Positions 48,001 to 62,115 of a stretch of DNA of 64,000 nucleotides are shown piece after piece; within the stretch, counting starts at the first letter, position 1; the number at the start of each line of letters is the position of its first letter. The DNA is from Elysia chlorotica (taxonomy: Eukaryota > Mollusca > Gastropoda > Plakobranchidae), in assembly GCA_003991915.1 (NCBI GenBank), contig RQTK01000808.1, positions 135,033 to 199,032 of the forward strand, read 5' to 3'. The translations under genes were made by a program, and so were the position numbers. The notes under the pieces are model-generated. The model worked only from the letters and a program-made list of their open reading frames with translations. It was not told where the DNA came from and did not search any database.

Positions 48001-51000
48001 CGCAGTCGGGAACTTTGTGTTTGTATGCAGTATTAAATGTGTTCTTGTATATGCGTGAAGAGTTGTGTGTTTGAAATCGCTCATTATATTTTATTATTAT
48101 TATCATCACTAATTTTTATGTCACATATGTACAACTGGTGTATTTATGTATGTATGACCACGAAAAATTTCCCTATGGGATAATAAAGGATTATCTTATC
48201 TTATCTTATCTTATCTTAAAAATAAACGAACCGGCCTAAAACATTCAAAACATTTCAAGGTACCAATATATCTATATTTCAAGTTTGTACCTTGAGTAGT
48301 TATGGCGGAGAAGCCTATCATAATTTCACTAGTTCACAAATATATAATAAGATACACAATGCCCTTGTCCCATTCCAGACTCTTGAAAATTAAATGCATC
48401 GTATTGAATCATGACAAATCATTAAAAGGTTACTGGCACAGAATCAGAGAACACATTTAGACATTACAAGTTACAATCAAAGATAAATAAATTATGAAAA
48501 TGTCAGAAAAATCTACATTTTTGAACTCGTGTATGAACCGACCAGAGATCCACTCATTTCAAAGTCTACAAAACCAAAAACAGGAGATAAAAAGTAAAAC
48601 CTAACACTTCTCAAACAGTTTGGTGAACGGTCGTAGAAAGATTTTCACAAAAACTCTGATCATTCATGTGACAGGAACACAGCCTAGATAACTGCATGGA
48701 AAGCCATTTGAGAGAGAGAGAGCAAAACATTGCATCCTTTGAGGAATTGGTTCAATAAAATAATTTTGAAGAAGCTTTGTACTCTACCACACTAAAATGA
48801 TGTGTAGCTAAAACAAATTAGTTTATGACTTAATTTTTTAATAGTTTCACTTTGAGGTACCGATCCTCAGTTTTGAATTTAGAAAAACACAGCACACAAA
48901 AAACAACAACAAAATTAGGAGAAAACATACTCTGTTGACACTCAAACATATAATATGTAGAACCAAAAGAGAAGAGCTATGGGGGGCAGTAAAATTAAAA
49001 ATGATATAAACTGCAGGTTGAGATATATTGATAAGTGCATATATGTTCCAATATGAGAAATAAAATATGTGCCAGTACACGATGACCACTCACTGTTCGT
49101 TGTTCCTGGGTCGTCTTTGCAAGCACATAAAGTAAAACATTCATGTTCATAAAGGGTTCAAGTAAGATGCTTAGAAAGGCAAGAAACACATTTCAGTTTA
49201 TCCGTCATACCCACGACAATTAAATTCCTAGCACTTTTAGTCTGCTAGCAGAAAAAAAAAAATTCATGTGTGAAAAAATGTAAAAACTAATGTTTTTATG
49301 TCAGACATTTACCCCTGTTCATTCTTCCACAATATCTTATTCTCTTTCTTCTTTGTCTCTTTATATTTCCATTTATCTTCCATAAAAAGCAGACAGATAA
49401 GCCTACAATGTTTAGGATATAAAATAACTAGATCACAACTCCTGAAACAATAATAAAGAAGCAGGGGTAAGTGAAATCTGCAAAAATAATTTCTGAAAAA
49501 AGCAGTCAGTACATTAACTTTCAGACACAGAACTCCTTTCTCCTTCAGTGCAAGATGGCGACAATTTTACAATGGTTCCATATTTAACTATCTATGGTTG
49601 TGTAGTAATCACTACGCATCTTAACTGTTCTCTACCTCTGCACTGTTATGTAGGATTCATCACTAAGCATCCTAACTGTTCTCTACCTCTGCACTGTTAT
49701 GTAGGATTCATCACTAAGCATCCTAACTGTTCTCTACCTCTGTACTATGTGGGATTCATCACTAGCATCTTAACTGTTCTCTACCTCTGCACTGTTATGT
49801 AGGATTAATCACTACGCATCTTAACTGTTCTCTACCTCTGCACTGTTATGTAGGATTAATCACTACGCATCTTAACTGTTCTCTACCTCTGCACTGTTAT
49901 GTAGGATTAATCACTATGCATCTTAACTGTTCTCTACCTCTGCACTGTTATGTAGGATTAATCACTACGCATCTTAACTGTTCTCTACCTCTGTACTATC
50001 AGGTGGGATTCATCACTATGCATCTTAACTGTTCTCTACCTCTGCACTGTTATGTAGGATTAATCACTACGCATCTTAACTGTTCTCTACCTCTGCACTG
50101 TTATGTAGGATTAATCACTACGCATCTTAACTGTTCTCTGCCTCTGCACTATCAGGTGGGATTCATCACTACGCATCTTAACTGTTCTCTACCTCTGCAC
50201 TGTTATGTAGGATTAATCACTATGCATCTTAACTGTTCTCTACCTCTGCACTGTTATGTAGGATTAATCACTACGCATCTTAACTGTTCTCTACCTCTGC
50301 ACTGTTATGTAGGATTATCATTACGCATCTTAACTGTTCTCTACCTCTGCACTTTTATGTAGGATTTATCATTACGCATCTTAACTGTTCTCTACCTCTG
50401 TACTATGTTGGATTCATCACTATGCATCTTAACTGTTCTCTACCTCTGCACTGTTATGTAGGATTAATCACTATGCATCTTAACTGTTCTCTACCTCTGC
50501 ACTGTTATGTAGGATTCATCATACGCATCTTAACTGTTCTCTACCTCTGCACTGTTATGTAGGATTAATCACTACGCATCTTAACTGTTCTCTACCTCTG
50601 CACTGTTATGAAGGATTAATGACAACACATTCTTGAAAGAGGCAATCCATTAGCTACCCACTTGTTGTCGGCGCGGTGTATCCTGCAGTGCTCCCGCTCG
50701 ACTTCGCTCTGCTGGCCGATCGTGTGGGCCAAGCTCTGCTCCGCCGCCTGCGTGACGTCCTCAGACAGACGCGCCGCTCGGTTCAGGGGCTTGCCGGGAC
50801 TCAGGAGGCACTCGGGGCTCGACTCGCCGATGTAGGCCAGCATCTGCAGGCATCGGGCACAGTGGGGAGGGGGGTGGATTAGCTTGGAAATTGTTAGTCT
50901 TCAACTTTGTCTGGCGCTGCGAGCCACACCTATGACCTACATAACCCTCCTGGCGCCTCTCTGTCTACTATGTCTATTCTCCGCCTCTTCGCCTTTTTCA

Positions 51001-54000
51001 CCGCAAGCACTATCGTATTGATATACGTGTTGTGCCATCAGTCTTGTTCAGTCTATCGACTTGTAAATTTCGTCATAAAAGTATCTATAATCTTTGCATC
51101 GTCTTCTGTTCGTTCATTTGAAGTTTGTTAATAAACCTCGAACCCTAACTTAACCGCAATATTATTGTAGCGGTACGTAACAGAAATGAAGAAAGAGTTG
51201 AAAGTTGGGAGTTCAGAGTTAAAAAGAAAAAAAAAGCAGAGCTGTAGGTCTCATAAACCGTTTAAACTATTCAATGCATTAAAGATTCAGTGAAGAGACC
51301 CAGACAGAGTCTGTAAAGAAAAAAAAATTGCAATACAGATAGTGTTCTCAAAGATATCTACGTTGATGTTGATTCATCTATAAAAACAAAAAGAAGAATA
51401 TTTGAAACTTTCTTCAACAGTAAACTTTTTCATTACTGACATATTCCTTTTTATAAATGCCGACTGAAGTTCGTGAGGACAGTCAAATCAGTATGATATA
51501 ATAAGTGCTAAGACAGATTGTAAAGATTCAATAAGAAAACAGGAGTTGTTTTTTTTACAACATAGGATTTCTAAGAGGCTATAATGAAAGCCCTTGCCTG
51601 AGAGCAAACAATAGATCACAGGCTAAATATATGTATAGTTTTTGTTAACTGTAAGGCTGGCAGTCATAAACTAAATTTTCAAAACTGCAGTTTACAGGGT
51701 TCATTTAGTCAGCTACTGTTCGTATCATTATGAAGAAGTGAACCTCACATGGTTGAGGTTATCCCCATCCAGACCAACAACTTCGTGGTGGGGCAGCTGT
51801 CCGATGACGTGGGCCGAGTCTGGTTGTGCGGTAGAGCTGTTGGTCTCCTCCTGAACCAACAGCGGTTCGAGCTCTCCACCAGCAGCCAGCCCCAGGAGGG
51901 TCTGGGCATCTGAGGAGGGGAGTAATTTTAGTGTTTTTGTGAATGCTTCAGTGCATTAAGTATTTAAATTAAAACCAAGGCTGCTAAAAATTGAAGGCCA
52001 AGTCAACAAAATGAACAAGGCGAACGCATTTTTGCACAACAAACAACAAAGGTAATACATGTAGTGATCTGTTTCTACTAAATTTTAGAAGACTTATAAT
52101 AAAAAGTGTTCCTTAGCTTAAACTCAGCTTTCGAAGTAATGTGTCCTAACTGTGAACATTCTCTTTAGGGTTTTGTTGGGTTTTTTTAATTTCACCAAGG
52201 ACAAAAAATTTGCCATTTCTTGTTTATTCCCTTTCTTCGACTAAACATACAGTATCTCAATCTATGGAAATGAGTCATTTACCTTCATCAATTCTCGAAA
52301 ATGTAAATCTTAGGCACTAAGTACAAAAAGAGGTTGGACTTCTATGTTATCTAGAAACATGCTGATATATATATTCAAAATATACTTGATCTTTGCACTT
52401 ATTACTCCCGGTTCCTAAACTAGATGTAGATAAAGCCCTGTTTCCTAGACTAGATGTAGATAAAGCCCTGCTTCCTTTAACATAAATCTAGATAAAGCCC
52501 TGCTTCCTTTAACATAAATCTAGATAAAGCCCTGCTTCCGAGACTAGGTGTAGATAAAGCCCTGCTTCCTTTAACATAAATCTAGATAAAGCCCTGCTTC
52601 CTTTAACATAAATCTAGATAAAGCCCTGCTTCCTTTAACATAAATCTAGATAAAGCCCTGCTTCCTTTAACATAAATCTAGATAAAGCCCTGCTTCCGAG
52701 ACTAGGTGTAGATAACTAGGTGTAGATAAAGCCCTGCTTCCTAGACTAGATGTAGATAAAGCCCTGCTTCCTAGACTAGGTGTAGATAAAGCCCTGCTTC
52801 CTAGACTAGGTGTAGATAAAGCCCTGCTTCCTAGACTAGGTGTAGATAAAGCCCTGCTTCCTAGACTAGGTGTAGATAAAGCCCTGCTTCCTAGACTAGG
52901 TGTAGATAAAGCCCTGCTTCCTAGACTAGGTGTAGATAAAGCCCTGCTTCCTAGACTAGGTCTAGATAAAGCCCTGCTTCCTAGAGATGTAGATAAAGCC
53001 CTGCTTCCTAGACTAGGTGTAGATAAAGCCCTGCTTATAGTAGCCCTGCTTCTTTGAGATGTAGATAAAGCCCTGCTTCCTAGACTAGGTGTAGATAAAG
53101 CCCTGCTTATAGTAGCCCTGCTTCCTAGACTAGGTGTAGATAAAGCCCTGCTTCCTTTAACATAAATCTAGATAAAGCCCTGCTTCCTAGACTAGGTGTA
53201 GATAAAGCCCTGCTTCCTAGACTAGGTGTAGATAAAGCCCTGCTTCCTAGACTAGGTGTAGATAAAGCCCTGCTTCCTAGACTAGGTGTAGATAAAGCCC
53301 TGCTTCCTAGACTAGGTGTAGATAAAGCCCTGCTTACTCAGTCTTGAGGAGCCCTTGGTGCACCATGGCGGGCTGTAGAGCACGGAGTTCTCCCAGCAGT
53401 ACTTGCCGCACAGGTCCCTGACGATGATGCGGCACACAGTTTTGGCCGTCATCAGTCCTGCGGTGACTCCGCCCCCCGGAGCATCCTGCCATCAATTATG
53501 GATGATGAAGCAAGTACATTGATAATATATACATATAAAAAGTGTACGTGTATATACATATATAAAACAATTGTTACATTTATATACAAATATAAAACTA
53601 TTGTTACATTTATATACATATATATAAAACAATTGTTACATTTATATACATATATAAAACAATCTTTATATTTATAGACATATTTAAGCAATTGTTGTAT
53701 TAATATACATAAATAAAACAATTGTTACATTTATATACATATATAAAGCAATTGTTATATTAATATACATTTTCCCTAGTGCATGGAGCCTCGGAAACCA
53801 GGAGGTGGATGAAGACTGGGAGCGACTGAAGCAGCTTCATGCATCGGTCCTTTTCTTTACTGTCGCGGGCAGAAGACCTCAAGCAAGAGACAAGGGCAGG
53901 AACTTCCACACTGTATGTGCACTGCTCGACTAGAAGGAAACGGCACACCACTAGTTGTAACTTATGCCTAAAGCCCCAAATGATGATCTTAGAGAATAGG

Positions 54001-57000
54001 CTTCAATAAAGAGCGCATGACTTTAGACCTATGACAAAATACGTCGTCAAGATGGACTCGGCTGAAATGTAATATGTGCGGATCTGGCGCTGCGGAAACG
54101 GGCTAGTCTTGGGTCTCTTCATGAGCGGCGAACATCAGTATAATGTGATGAAAAGCTCTCCAAAAAGTAAAATCAGCATAGGACCTAAGTTGTTTTTTTT
54201 TAATGACTCTTATTGTCTTAAATAAATAAATGGTCTGAAAATGCGAATTGGGAATCCCTCATTTTCACGCAGACAAGGCTCTGTTTACGTACCACTGCTG
54301 CGTGTTCGATGAAAGAGATCAAGCACCGGTGATTAAGGACAAAGAGCTGAGGATGGAAGAGAAAATGATATAATATGAATATATCATAGTTCATAAAACT
54401 TGTTACATGTATAATAATTTACTTTGTCACCATTTAGCTATATAAATAGAATAAAATGTGCTCAATTTACTGACTATTTTTGCCATCATTTTCTTTTTAT
54501 TTAACTAAATAAAGACTTGCAGACTCATTTGTCAAAGATATAAACATTGTCAACAAACAGATAAGATTTGAGGATTGCTTACATTTTGCGCATTTTAAGC
54601 AAAGATGTCTACAGAGGTGCGACTTGTTTTCCGATAGTGGTTTACCTTTGATCAAAATGTTAATTCTTTAAAGGGTCTACTCGACACCTGGCGTCTTGAT
54701 TTGAGTTAAGAACAACCAAATTAAACACTGATCATGTCGCTATGACTGACCTGCACATTCGGAGCATTGAAGATCTCCGGCCTGAGGTCTTCCTCGATGT
54801 ACTCAGCCAGGTCGTGATGCTCCTGGACGGTGGTGTGCAGTCTCGCCGCACCAGATCCCATGGGGAAGTGAGACATGTGGTTCACCAGGTGGGACATCAG
54901 CTGGGGACATTACACAGGGAGAGGATTGGAGAATAACAGGGATTGCACAGGTACAGAATTACACAGGTAGATGGTTAGAGGATTTCACAAGTAGATGGTT
55001 AGAGGACTACACACAGAGAGGATTACACAGGTAGATGGTTAAAGGATTACACAGATGGACGATTAGAGGATTACACAGGGAGATGATAACACACAAAGAA
55101 GATTACACAAGTGGATGGTTAGAGGATTACACGGGTAGAAGACTACACATGTAGAGGGTTAGAAGATTACACAAGTAGATGGTTAGAGGACTGGACAGGT
55201 AGAGGATTACACACATAGATGCATAGCTGCCAACTTTTGAGAAAGCCTATCAATATTGACTAAAACACAAGCTTAACCATAACTTTAAAAACTGCACCAA
55301 GGAAAAGTTGTTGTTTTTTTTCCTTTTTGTGTGTGGTTTGTTTAGGGGTGTTTTTTTTTATAGTTATTTTTTGTAGATTTTCGTTTCTAGTGTCAGAAAC
55401 TCCACATGGGATTTTTCAGGCAAAAATGTTCAAGACGGCTGACTAAAGAATTTAGGCTTTCTAACATGCCCAAAGCAATTGGAACTAACACCATTGTCAT
55501 TGACTGAACCAACAAGTACCTCCCGGGGCAAATCCGACATTAAATTTGCCCAGTCGGCGGCCTCAAACTAGGCACCAACTTATAACCAGACGCATAGCTG
55601 CCAACTTTTGAGAAAGCAAATACAGATCTTTAGCGCGGTTAGTCACTTTTTTTTTTAAAGTTTTGTTGATTTTTATCTCTAGTGTCAGAAACACCACGTC
55701 AGCAATATGCAGGCTTTGCATAAATAAATATAGTATAAGATGGTTGAATAAAGAATGTAAACTTTCTAGCATGCCTAAAGCAATTGAAACTAATACCATT
55801 GTCATTGTCTGAAGTAACCAGTAGGGGACAAATCAGACATTTTTTATTTAATTTGCCCAGTCGACGGCCTCAAACTAGGCACTGAGAGTGAGAACCAGAC
55901 GCTCTGCCACTTGAACCAGTTCACACCTCAATGTCAACTACACTAGGTCTCCGTTTTTATCAGAATTAGATCTAGATCTATACCATCGTATGTCAATTAG
56001 ATTTATAATATAAAGCTACAGTCTAGATCTAGATTCACCTTCACGGGATGTAGCGTCACTTCGGAACGACAGATAGGTTTGTTTGGAGGTATGTCTTCCA
56101 TCGGCAATTTAACGGGGTATGTATTCCACAAATCAGGTGTCACCGAAAATGATCCAAAATCTAGAAATCCATATGGGTAATTAAACTGATCATTATTTTT
56201 AAAAAATTGTTTTAACAACAATTCTAATCGATAACGGTGGCATCAGTTTGGCTAGAGTTGCAACACATTAGCGACAGGCAACAGCAGTCATCCGTTTAAA
56301 ATACCAGATCTAGATTAAGCTCAGAATGTGTTCCCGAATCCCGACGACGATATATAAGCAAGATTTATATAGAGAAGTTAATGCTGTGAGTTTTAAAGAG
56401 AATTAAAGTAATTTAGCATAATAATTTTTTATTTGTAAAGTAGCCAATTTTTCGTGATATTTTAATATACAATTGCCAACTAGAGTGGACAAAAGATCTT
56501 GTGCGGTAGGTAACATCTTTGAGCTATGCAATAATGCGCCGCCCAACGAGGATGTGTGTGAGTGTGTGTGTAAGAGTAGCAGCGATTGTGCCTAGCCCTA
56601 CTAAATCGAAATTGATTATCTGATCGTGAGAGAGTAAGAACTGTGAGGGGACTGGCGCTTGACAGNNNNNNNNNNNNNNNNNNNNNNNNNNNNNNNNNNN
56701 NNNNNNNNNNNNNNNNNNNNNNNNNNNNNNNNNNNNNNNNNNNNNNNNNNNNNNNNNNNNNNNNNNNNNNNNNNNNNNNNNNNNNNNNNNNNNNNNNNNN
56801 NNNNNNNNNNNNNNNNNNNNNNNNNNNNNNNNNNNNNNNNNNNNNNACCGGCCTTTATTGCCGAAAATGGCAGCAACTACTGAGCGATCGACGGGACACC
56901 CGATTTCTAGCTGAATACCGTCAAATACGTACTTTTTCAACCAGATACGGACGGACGTACTCGGGAGATCAAATACGTACTAAGTACGTATTATACGTAC

Positions 57001-60000
57001 TGGTTGGCAGCTATGCAGACGCTCTGCCATTTGAGTCAGTTCGCCCCTCAAGGTCAACTATTTAGTTCCCGACCTATATCACAGAATTAGATCTAGATCT
57101 ATACCATTGGACATCAACTAGATTTAGAATATAAAGCTAGTTTAGATCTCCATCCACCTTCAGGACATGTAAGGTCACTTCGAAACGACAAGTAGGCATG
57201 TCTTCCATCTGCAATTTAGCGGGAAATACCGCAACTCGGGCGTCTCCAAAAAGATTGTATATGTACGAAAATCTAGATGTCCATATAGGTCATTTAAATG
57301 ATCATTATTAAAAAAAAAAGTTTTAACAACAATTCTAACGCTTTTTAAAACACCAACTGTGATACGACACAAAAGGCGGCATCGGTTTGGCTAGAGTCGC
57401 AACACATTAGCGGCAGGCACACAGCAAGAATCCGTTTGGGCTATCAGATCTATATTAAGCTTAGATCTATGTTCCCGAATCTCGATGACGATAACGGATA
57501 TCTAAGCAAGATTTATATAGAGAAATGAAAGCTGTGAAGAGAATTTAAATAATTTAACCCAGGAATAAATGCTTTTTTTTTAATTTGTCGTTTTTTTAAA
57601 TAATCAGTTTTTCTAGATATTTGAAAATACATTGAACAACAAGAGTGGACAAAAGATCTCTTGTACAGTATGTAACATCTTTGAGTAAAAGCAATAATGC
57701 GCCGCCCAACGGGGATGTGTGTGCGTACATGTCTGTCTGTGTGAAAGAGTGGCAGCAATTGTGCCTAGCACTAAAAAATGCGAAATTGTTTATCTGACCG
57801 TGGGAGAGTAAGAACTTTGAGGGGATCGGCGCTTGACAAAGAAGGAGGTTAAAAGTCTAAATCAGTGTGCGAAGATGGTTTAAAGTCTAAATCAGTCTAA
57901 CTGCCCAAAAGCTGATTCTTGGAAACAAACTCTCTGCCTAGCAGCAGTAATCAAAGCTCTGGGATTCCCGGATGGACAGATCGCCGGCGGCGGAAGCATA
58001 ATTGCCAATATAGTGGTACACTATTTACAGCATTTTTTACTGAAACAAAACACGAGTGAACGCTAAATCTACAAGTTGACTGGAGACTCGGACGATCCCA
58101 GTGCCACGAAGCGTAAGGGGTACTTATGAGACGTTAAAAACGTGAATGGGCCTAGTTAACGCCTGGGCTAACCTGGCGTTATTGCCGAAAATGTAATCTA
58201 TAGGATTCCCGGATGGACAGATCGCCGGCGGCGCAAGTATAATTGCCAATATCATTTTTATAGTGGTGCACTATTTACCGCATTTTTTTTTTACCAAATA
58301 AAGCTACGAGTGAACCTGGCGTTATTGACGAAAATGTCAGCAAGCACTGAGTGACGGGACACCCGATTTTAAGCTGAATACCGTCAAATACGTATTTTTT
58401 CAACCCGATACGGACAGACGTACTTGGGAAGTCAAATACGTACTAAGTACATATTATACTTACTGGTTGGCAACTATGTAGATGGTTAGAGGATTACACA
58501 ACTAGAGGATTAAACAAGTAGAATGGAGATACAATATTTCCCACTATGGTGATCACATGGGGAAGTGTGACATGTGCTTCACCAGGTAAGACATCAACTG
58601 CAGTAGAGAGATAAACTGCTTCACACAACCTATTGTGGCAACCATACTAAACATGATATATGGTTTACAAAATAAGAGTCCAGGATGCCATCTTAAACTG
58701 ATTGTACTGCGTATTATACCGTTAACTGTGCTACTCACTGCTCTGGCTGCCAGTTTCACAATGTCCGTCTCTGAGGGCAGACTGTGGCCGGGGTCCGTCA
58801 TGGCCTCGGCCAGGCTAGCGTCCGCGCTGAACGGTCTCTGGGAGGCCTGCTGAGCCCCCCCACCGGCGCCGTTCTGCGCCGTCTCCCAGATGTTGGTGTA
58901 GTCTGTGTCCAGCAGGAAGTCTGACAGAGACTTGCTCACTCGCGTCAGGGAGGACGAGCTGTGGCCGGTCACGGCCGAGTGTAGCACCTTTAGAGAGAGG
59001 ATGAAAGAGAAATTGATCTTTAGAGAGAGGAGACATTCAAATCATAGCATCATGCTGAGTGTAGCACCTTCAGAGAAAGGATGAAAGAAAAATTGATCAA
59101 TTCACTTTATTTTCAAAATTTTGGAACGTTTTTGCTGTACCAATATGTTTTTTACTGTAATAATATTGGTATAATCAGAGATATGTGTGACACAGACAGC
59201 CATGGTAGCTGAGGCTATTTTGTAAAAAGTGCCTACTAATGAAAGCTACCCTGAACACTTTGTATATGCAGCTTTTGTCTGTGTCTGTTGTCTCCATGAG
59301 CAGCGGCATTGGCATCTTGAGGCACCACTCCACCATGCAGAACATCATGGCCACAATGAGCTGGGGACACAACAGCAGCGAAACAAACATTGAGATGGAC
59401 ATGATAAGCTGGAAACACATGAACAGAAGAACATAGTATTTTCTTTGACACCCTTAAGCTTTAACAATATATCAATATATCAAAGGGAATATCTTTTGTT
59501 TGTTCTTTCTTGACAGCTTTTAATTTAGAATTCAACAATCATCTGATTAACATTTCCCTTGATGCTTTATCTATGGACAGTCCTAGAGGAATACATATCT
59601 GACAGAACAACACCCTGTTAGCATCCTGCATTTTACTGTCCATTTTCAATACACAAAATTTGTCCATTAAAATTATTTATGAGGGTTCATTTGCTAGGGA
59701 TGGCAAAGAATATTTGTTTTACCATTTCCTTGAACATGTCTTACCCGCTTCTCCTCATCTGAATTAGAACTAGCACCGTGAGAAGGAATAAGGGTTGATA
59801 TGGTTGAAGCTATTGCCTGGCAAAATAAACAAAAAAGGCAGTGTTGAGTATTTCAAACAGCATTTTGTGATTTCCATTTTTATTTTGTGAAAATATTAAG
59901 CTAGTTGACAATTAAAATATGATACAACAGTATTAATTGAAACCTGTAACACTCCAGTCACAGCTAAAAAATTGATATGTATTAAACTCAAACAATTCTT

Positions 60001-62060
60001 TACAAGTCTGAGTATTTCTTACCTCTGTGATTTTTTTTGGCATCTGAGGGTGGTAGTCCAGAAGCCTGTCCACCTGATCACACAGCAACAACAGCATGTC
60101 AGAGGCGACCTTGGCCACCTTCTTGTTCACACACTGGAACGGAAAAACATGTTAAAAATATTAAGATGTCGGGAGCCACCTTGGCCACCTTCTTGTTCAC
60201 ACACTGCACGGACCTACAAAACGCGATTCTGTACAAGTCATTCTAGTTGAGCAGCAGGCCGCCGGCTGCATGGTCATAAATCGCCTCCCACGGGACACCC
60301 GTCACTCGGGCCAGGCGCGCGCTGTTTAACCTGAGTTTGATCCAGGCCAATGAGCAAAAATCAGCAAAGTTATGCGTGTTTTATCTCATTATCTATTGAT
60401 TGTCATTGAACAGAACCACTATTAAGTGATAATGCCACATTTTGTCTTTAATACAGTGAAAGGCCTATTCGTAGAGATTCTAGAATAGTATGTGTGTGGG
60501 GATATTTTTAAGTGTTTTTAACTTTATTTCTTAAATACTCGTCTTTATATGTGTGTGGAAATTAAATAACTATGCAGTTAAAATGTCTTTTAATATCTGG
60601 AAAAAAGTTATGTTAATTTTTCTCATTTCAAAGTTGCTACAGGCAAAGAAACATTACAATACCTAAATTGCCGACCAAATTATTTTCAATTCGCCATTAG
60701 ATCTAACTCTTTCCTCTTTAAAATAATGCACTTAGAAAATTGTAGTCATAGCTATTACTTCCATGAAGGCCACCCACATCAACATAGGAGATTTTTGTTA
60801 TCTTTGAAATAGAGCGCCTCAAAAAACCTGAATGGCAGGGTCAGGAGATCAAAGTATTCCAGAATGGAGACTGCGACTTTCTGTGCAAACTGCTAAAATG
60901 ACGCTCTTAGAGCGCCGTGACTGGAACGGAAAAACATGTGAAAAATATGAAGAAATCAGGAGCAACCTCGGCCACCTTCTTGTTCACACACAAGGCTCAG
61001 CTCTGCAATGTTTCTGCTAACTACAACTTCCTTTATAGCCCAAATCAATCAATGTTTCAGAGGTGGGCAAACGAATTTCGGAAAGTACAGAGTGACAGTT
61101 TCAAAGAAAAGCATTTTCCTAGATAATTTTGTTAAATTCCGGTGAAATTATAATAAGCATAGCATGAAAAGATGGCATTTTAATCTTATTTAAAAGGACT
61201 CACCATAAGAGCACCCAAAAGAACATTGATCGCCTCTTTCATTTTGGGATGAAGTGTCCCGTGAGTTAATTCTCCATACAAAAAAATTGCAACACTGCTC
61301 ACTGCAACACATCTGCATGTAAAAAAAATTTCAAGTCATTTTAACTATTTTATGAAAAGTAGTTTGTAAAAGATAGTGGCTAAAAAAGTTTCTATTGGTA
61401 AAGAAGTATTAGCATTTTATATTTTGAAGACCATTTGACTAGGACAAAATAGAAGCATTTGATGTTCTAGAAAACAAACGACTAAGCTTTAACTAAATCA
61501 AGACGTAAGGGCTTGACCAGTATTAATTATTGAAGTGAAGCACCATCAACTGAGATAATATTTAATGTACGCTACTTCCCATTAATACGAATCCTTGCCA
61601 TACACTAAATGCTGACTCATAGAAAATCTGCCTCACATATGTGACTTAAGGTTGCAATGCAACTTTACCTCACAAGACATTTAATTTCCCAAACTGGGCA
61701 TTGAACTTGAACAAAAAATGTGATTCAAGAGTCTTTCTCCTAACCCAGCCAGGTTCAGTAACCTGTATGTTTACTTCTTAGCATTAGATCTGAGACAGTG
61801 CAGCTCACTTGATAGTTTCAAAAGAGGCTTAAAAACCTACTTATTTACAATGCACTTGTCAGTGGATTTTTCCTCTTAATTTTCATTAATGTTTTATTAA
61901 TATGTGTAATTTACTCATTTTTCATAATTTCTTTGCTGTTCATGTATCATGTCCTTTATGTGCAAAACTGCCTTATAATGTGTGTGAATGGCTGATAAGT
62001 TGTCTCGTCTTAAGCGCTTTGAGCCGGCTATGCTGGGATAAAGCGTTTAAAATATTATCT

Positions 62061-62115
<55 letters not shown>

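Noticed and set aside
49548..50362. Open frames with [12 protein letters not shown] repeats
   Set aside because: Produced by the 51-bp minisatellite, a multiple of three; no splice or codon evidence for a protein.
51130..51160. Interstitial telomeric repeat (CCTAA-like words)
   Set aside because: Only isolated AACCCTAACTTAACC words, no array.
53452..53721. Tyr-rich 89-codon - strand frame
   Set aside because: AT-rich tandem repeat read through the intron upstream of exon 53338.
59239..59436. + strand frame over RALGAPA exon 59250-59360
   Set aside because: Shadow of the - strand exon, which has family similarity and splice sites.
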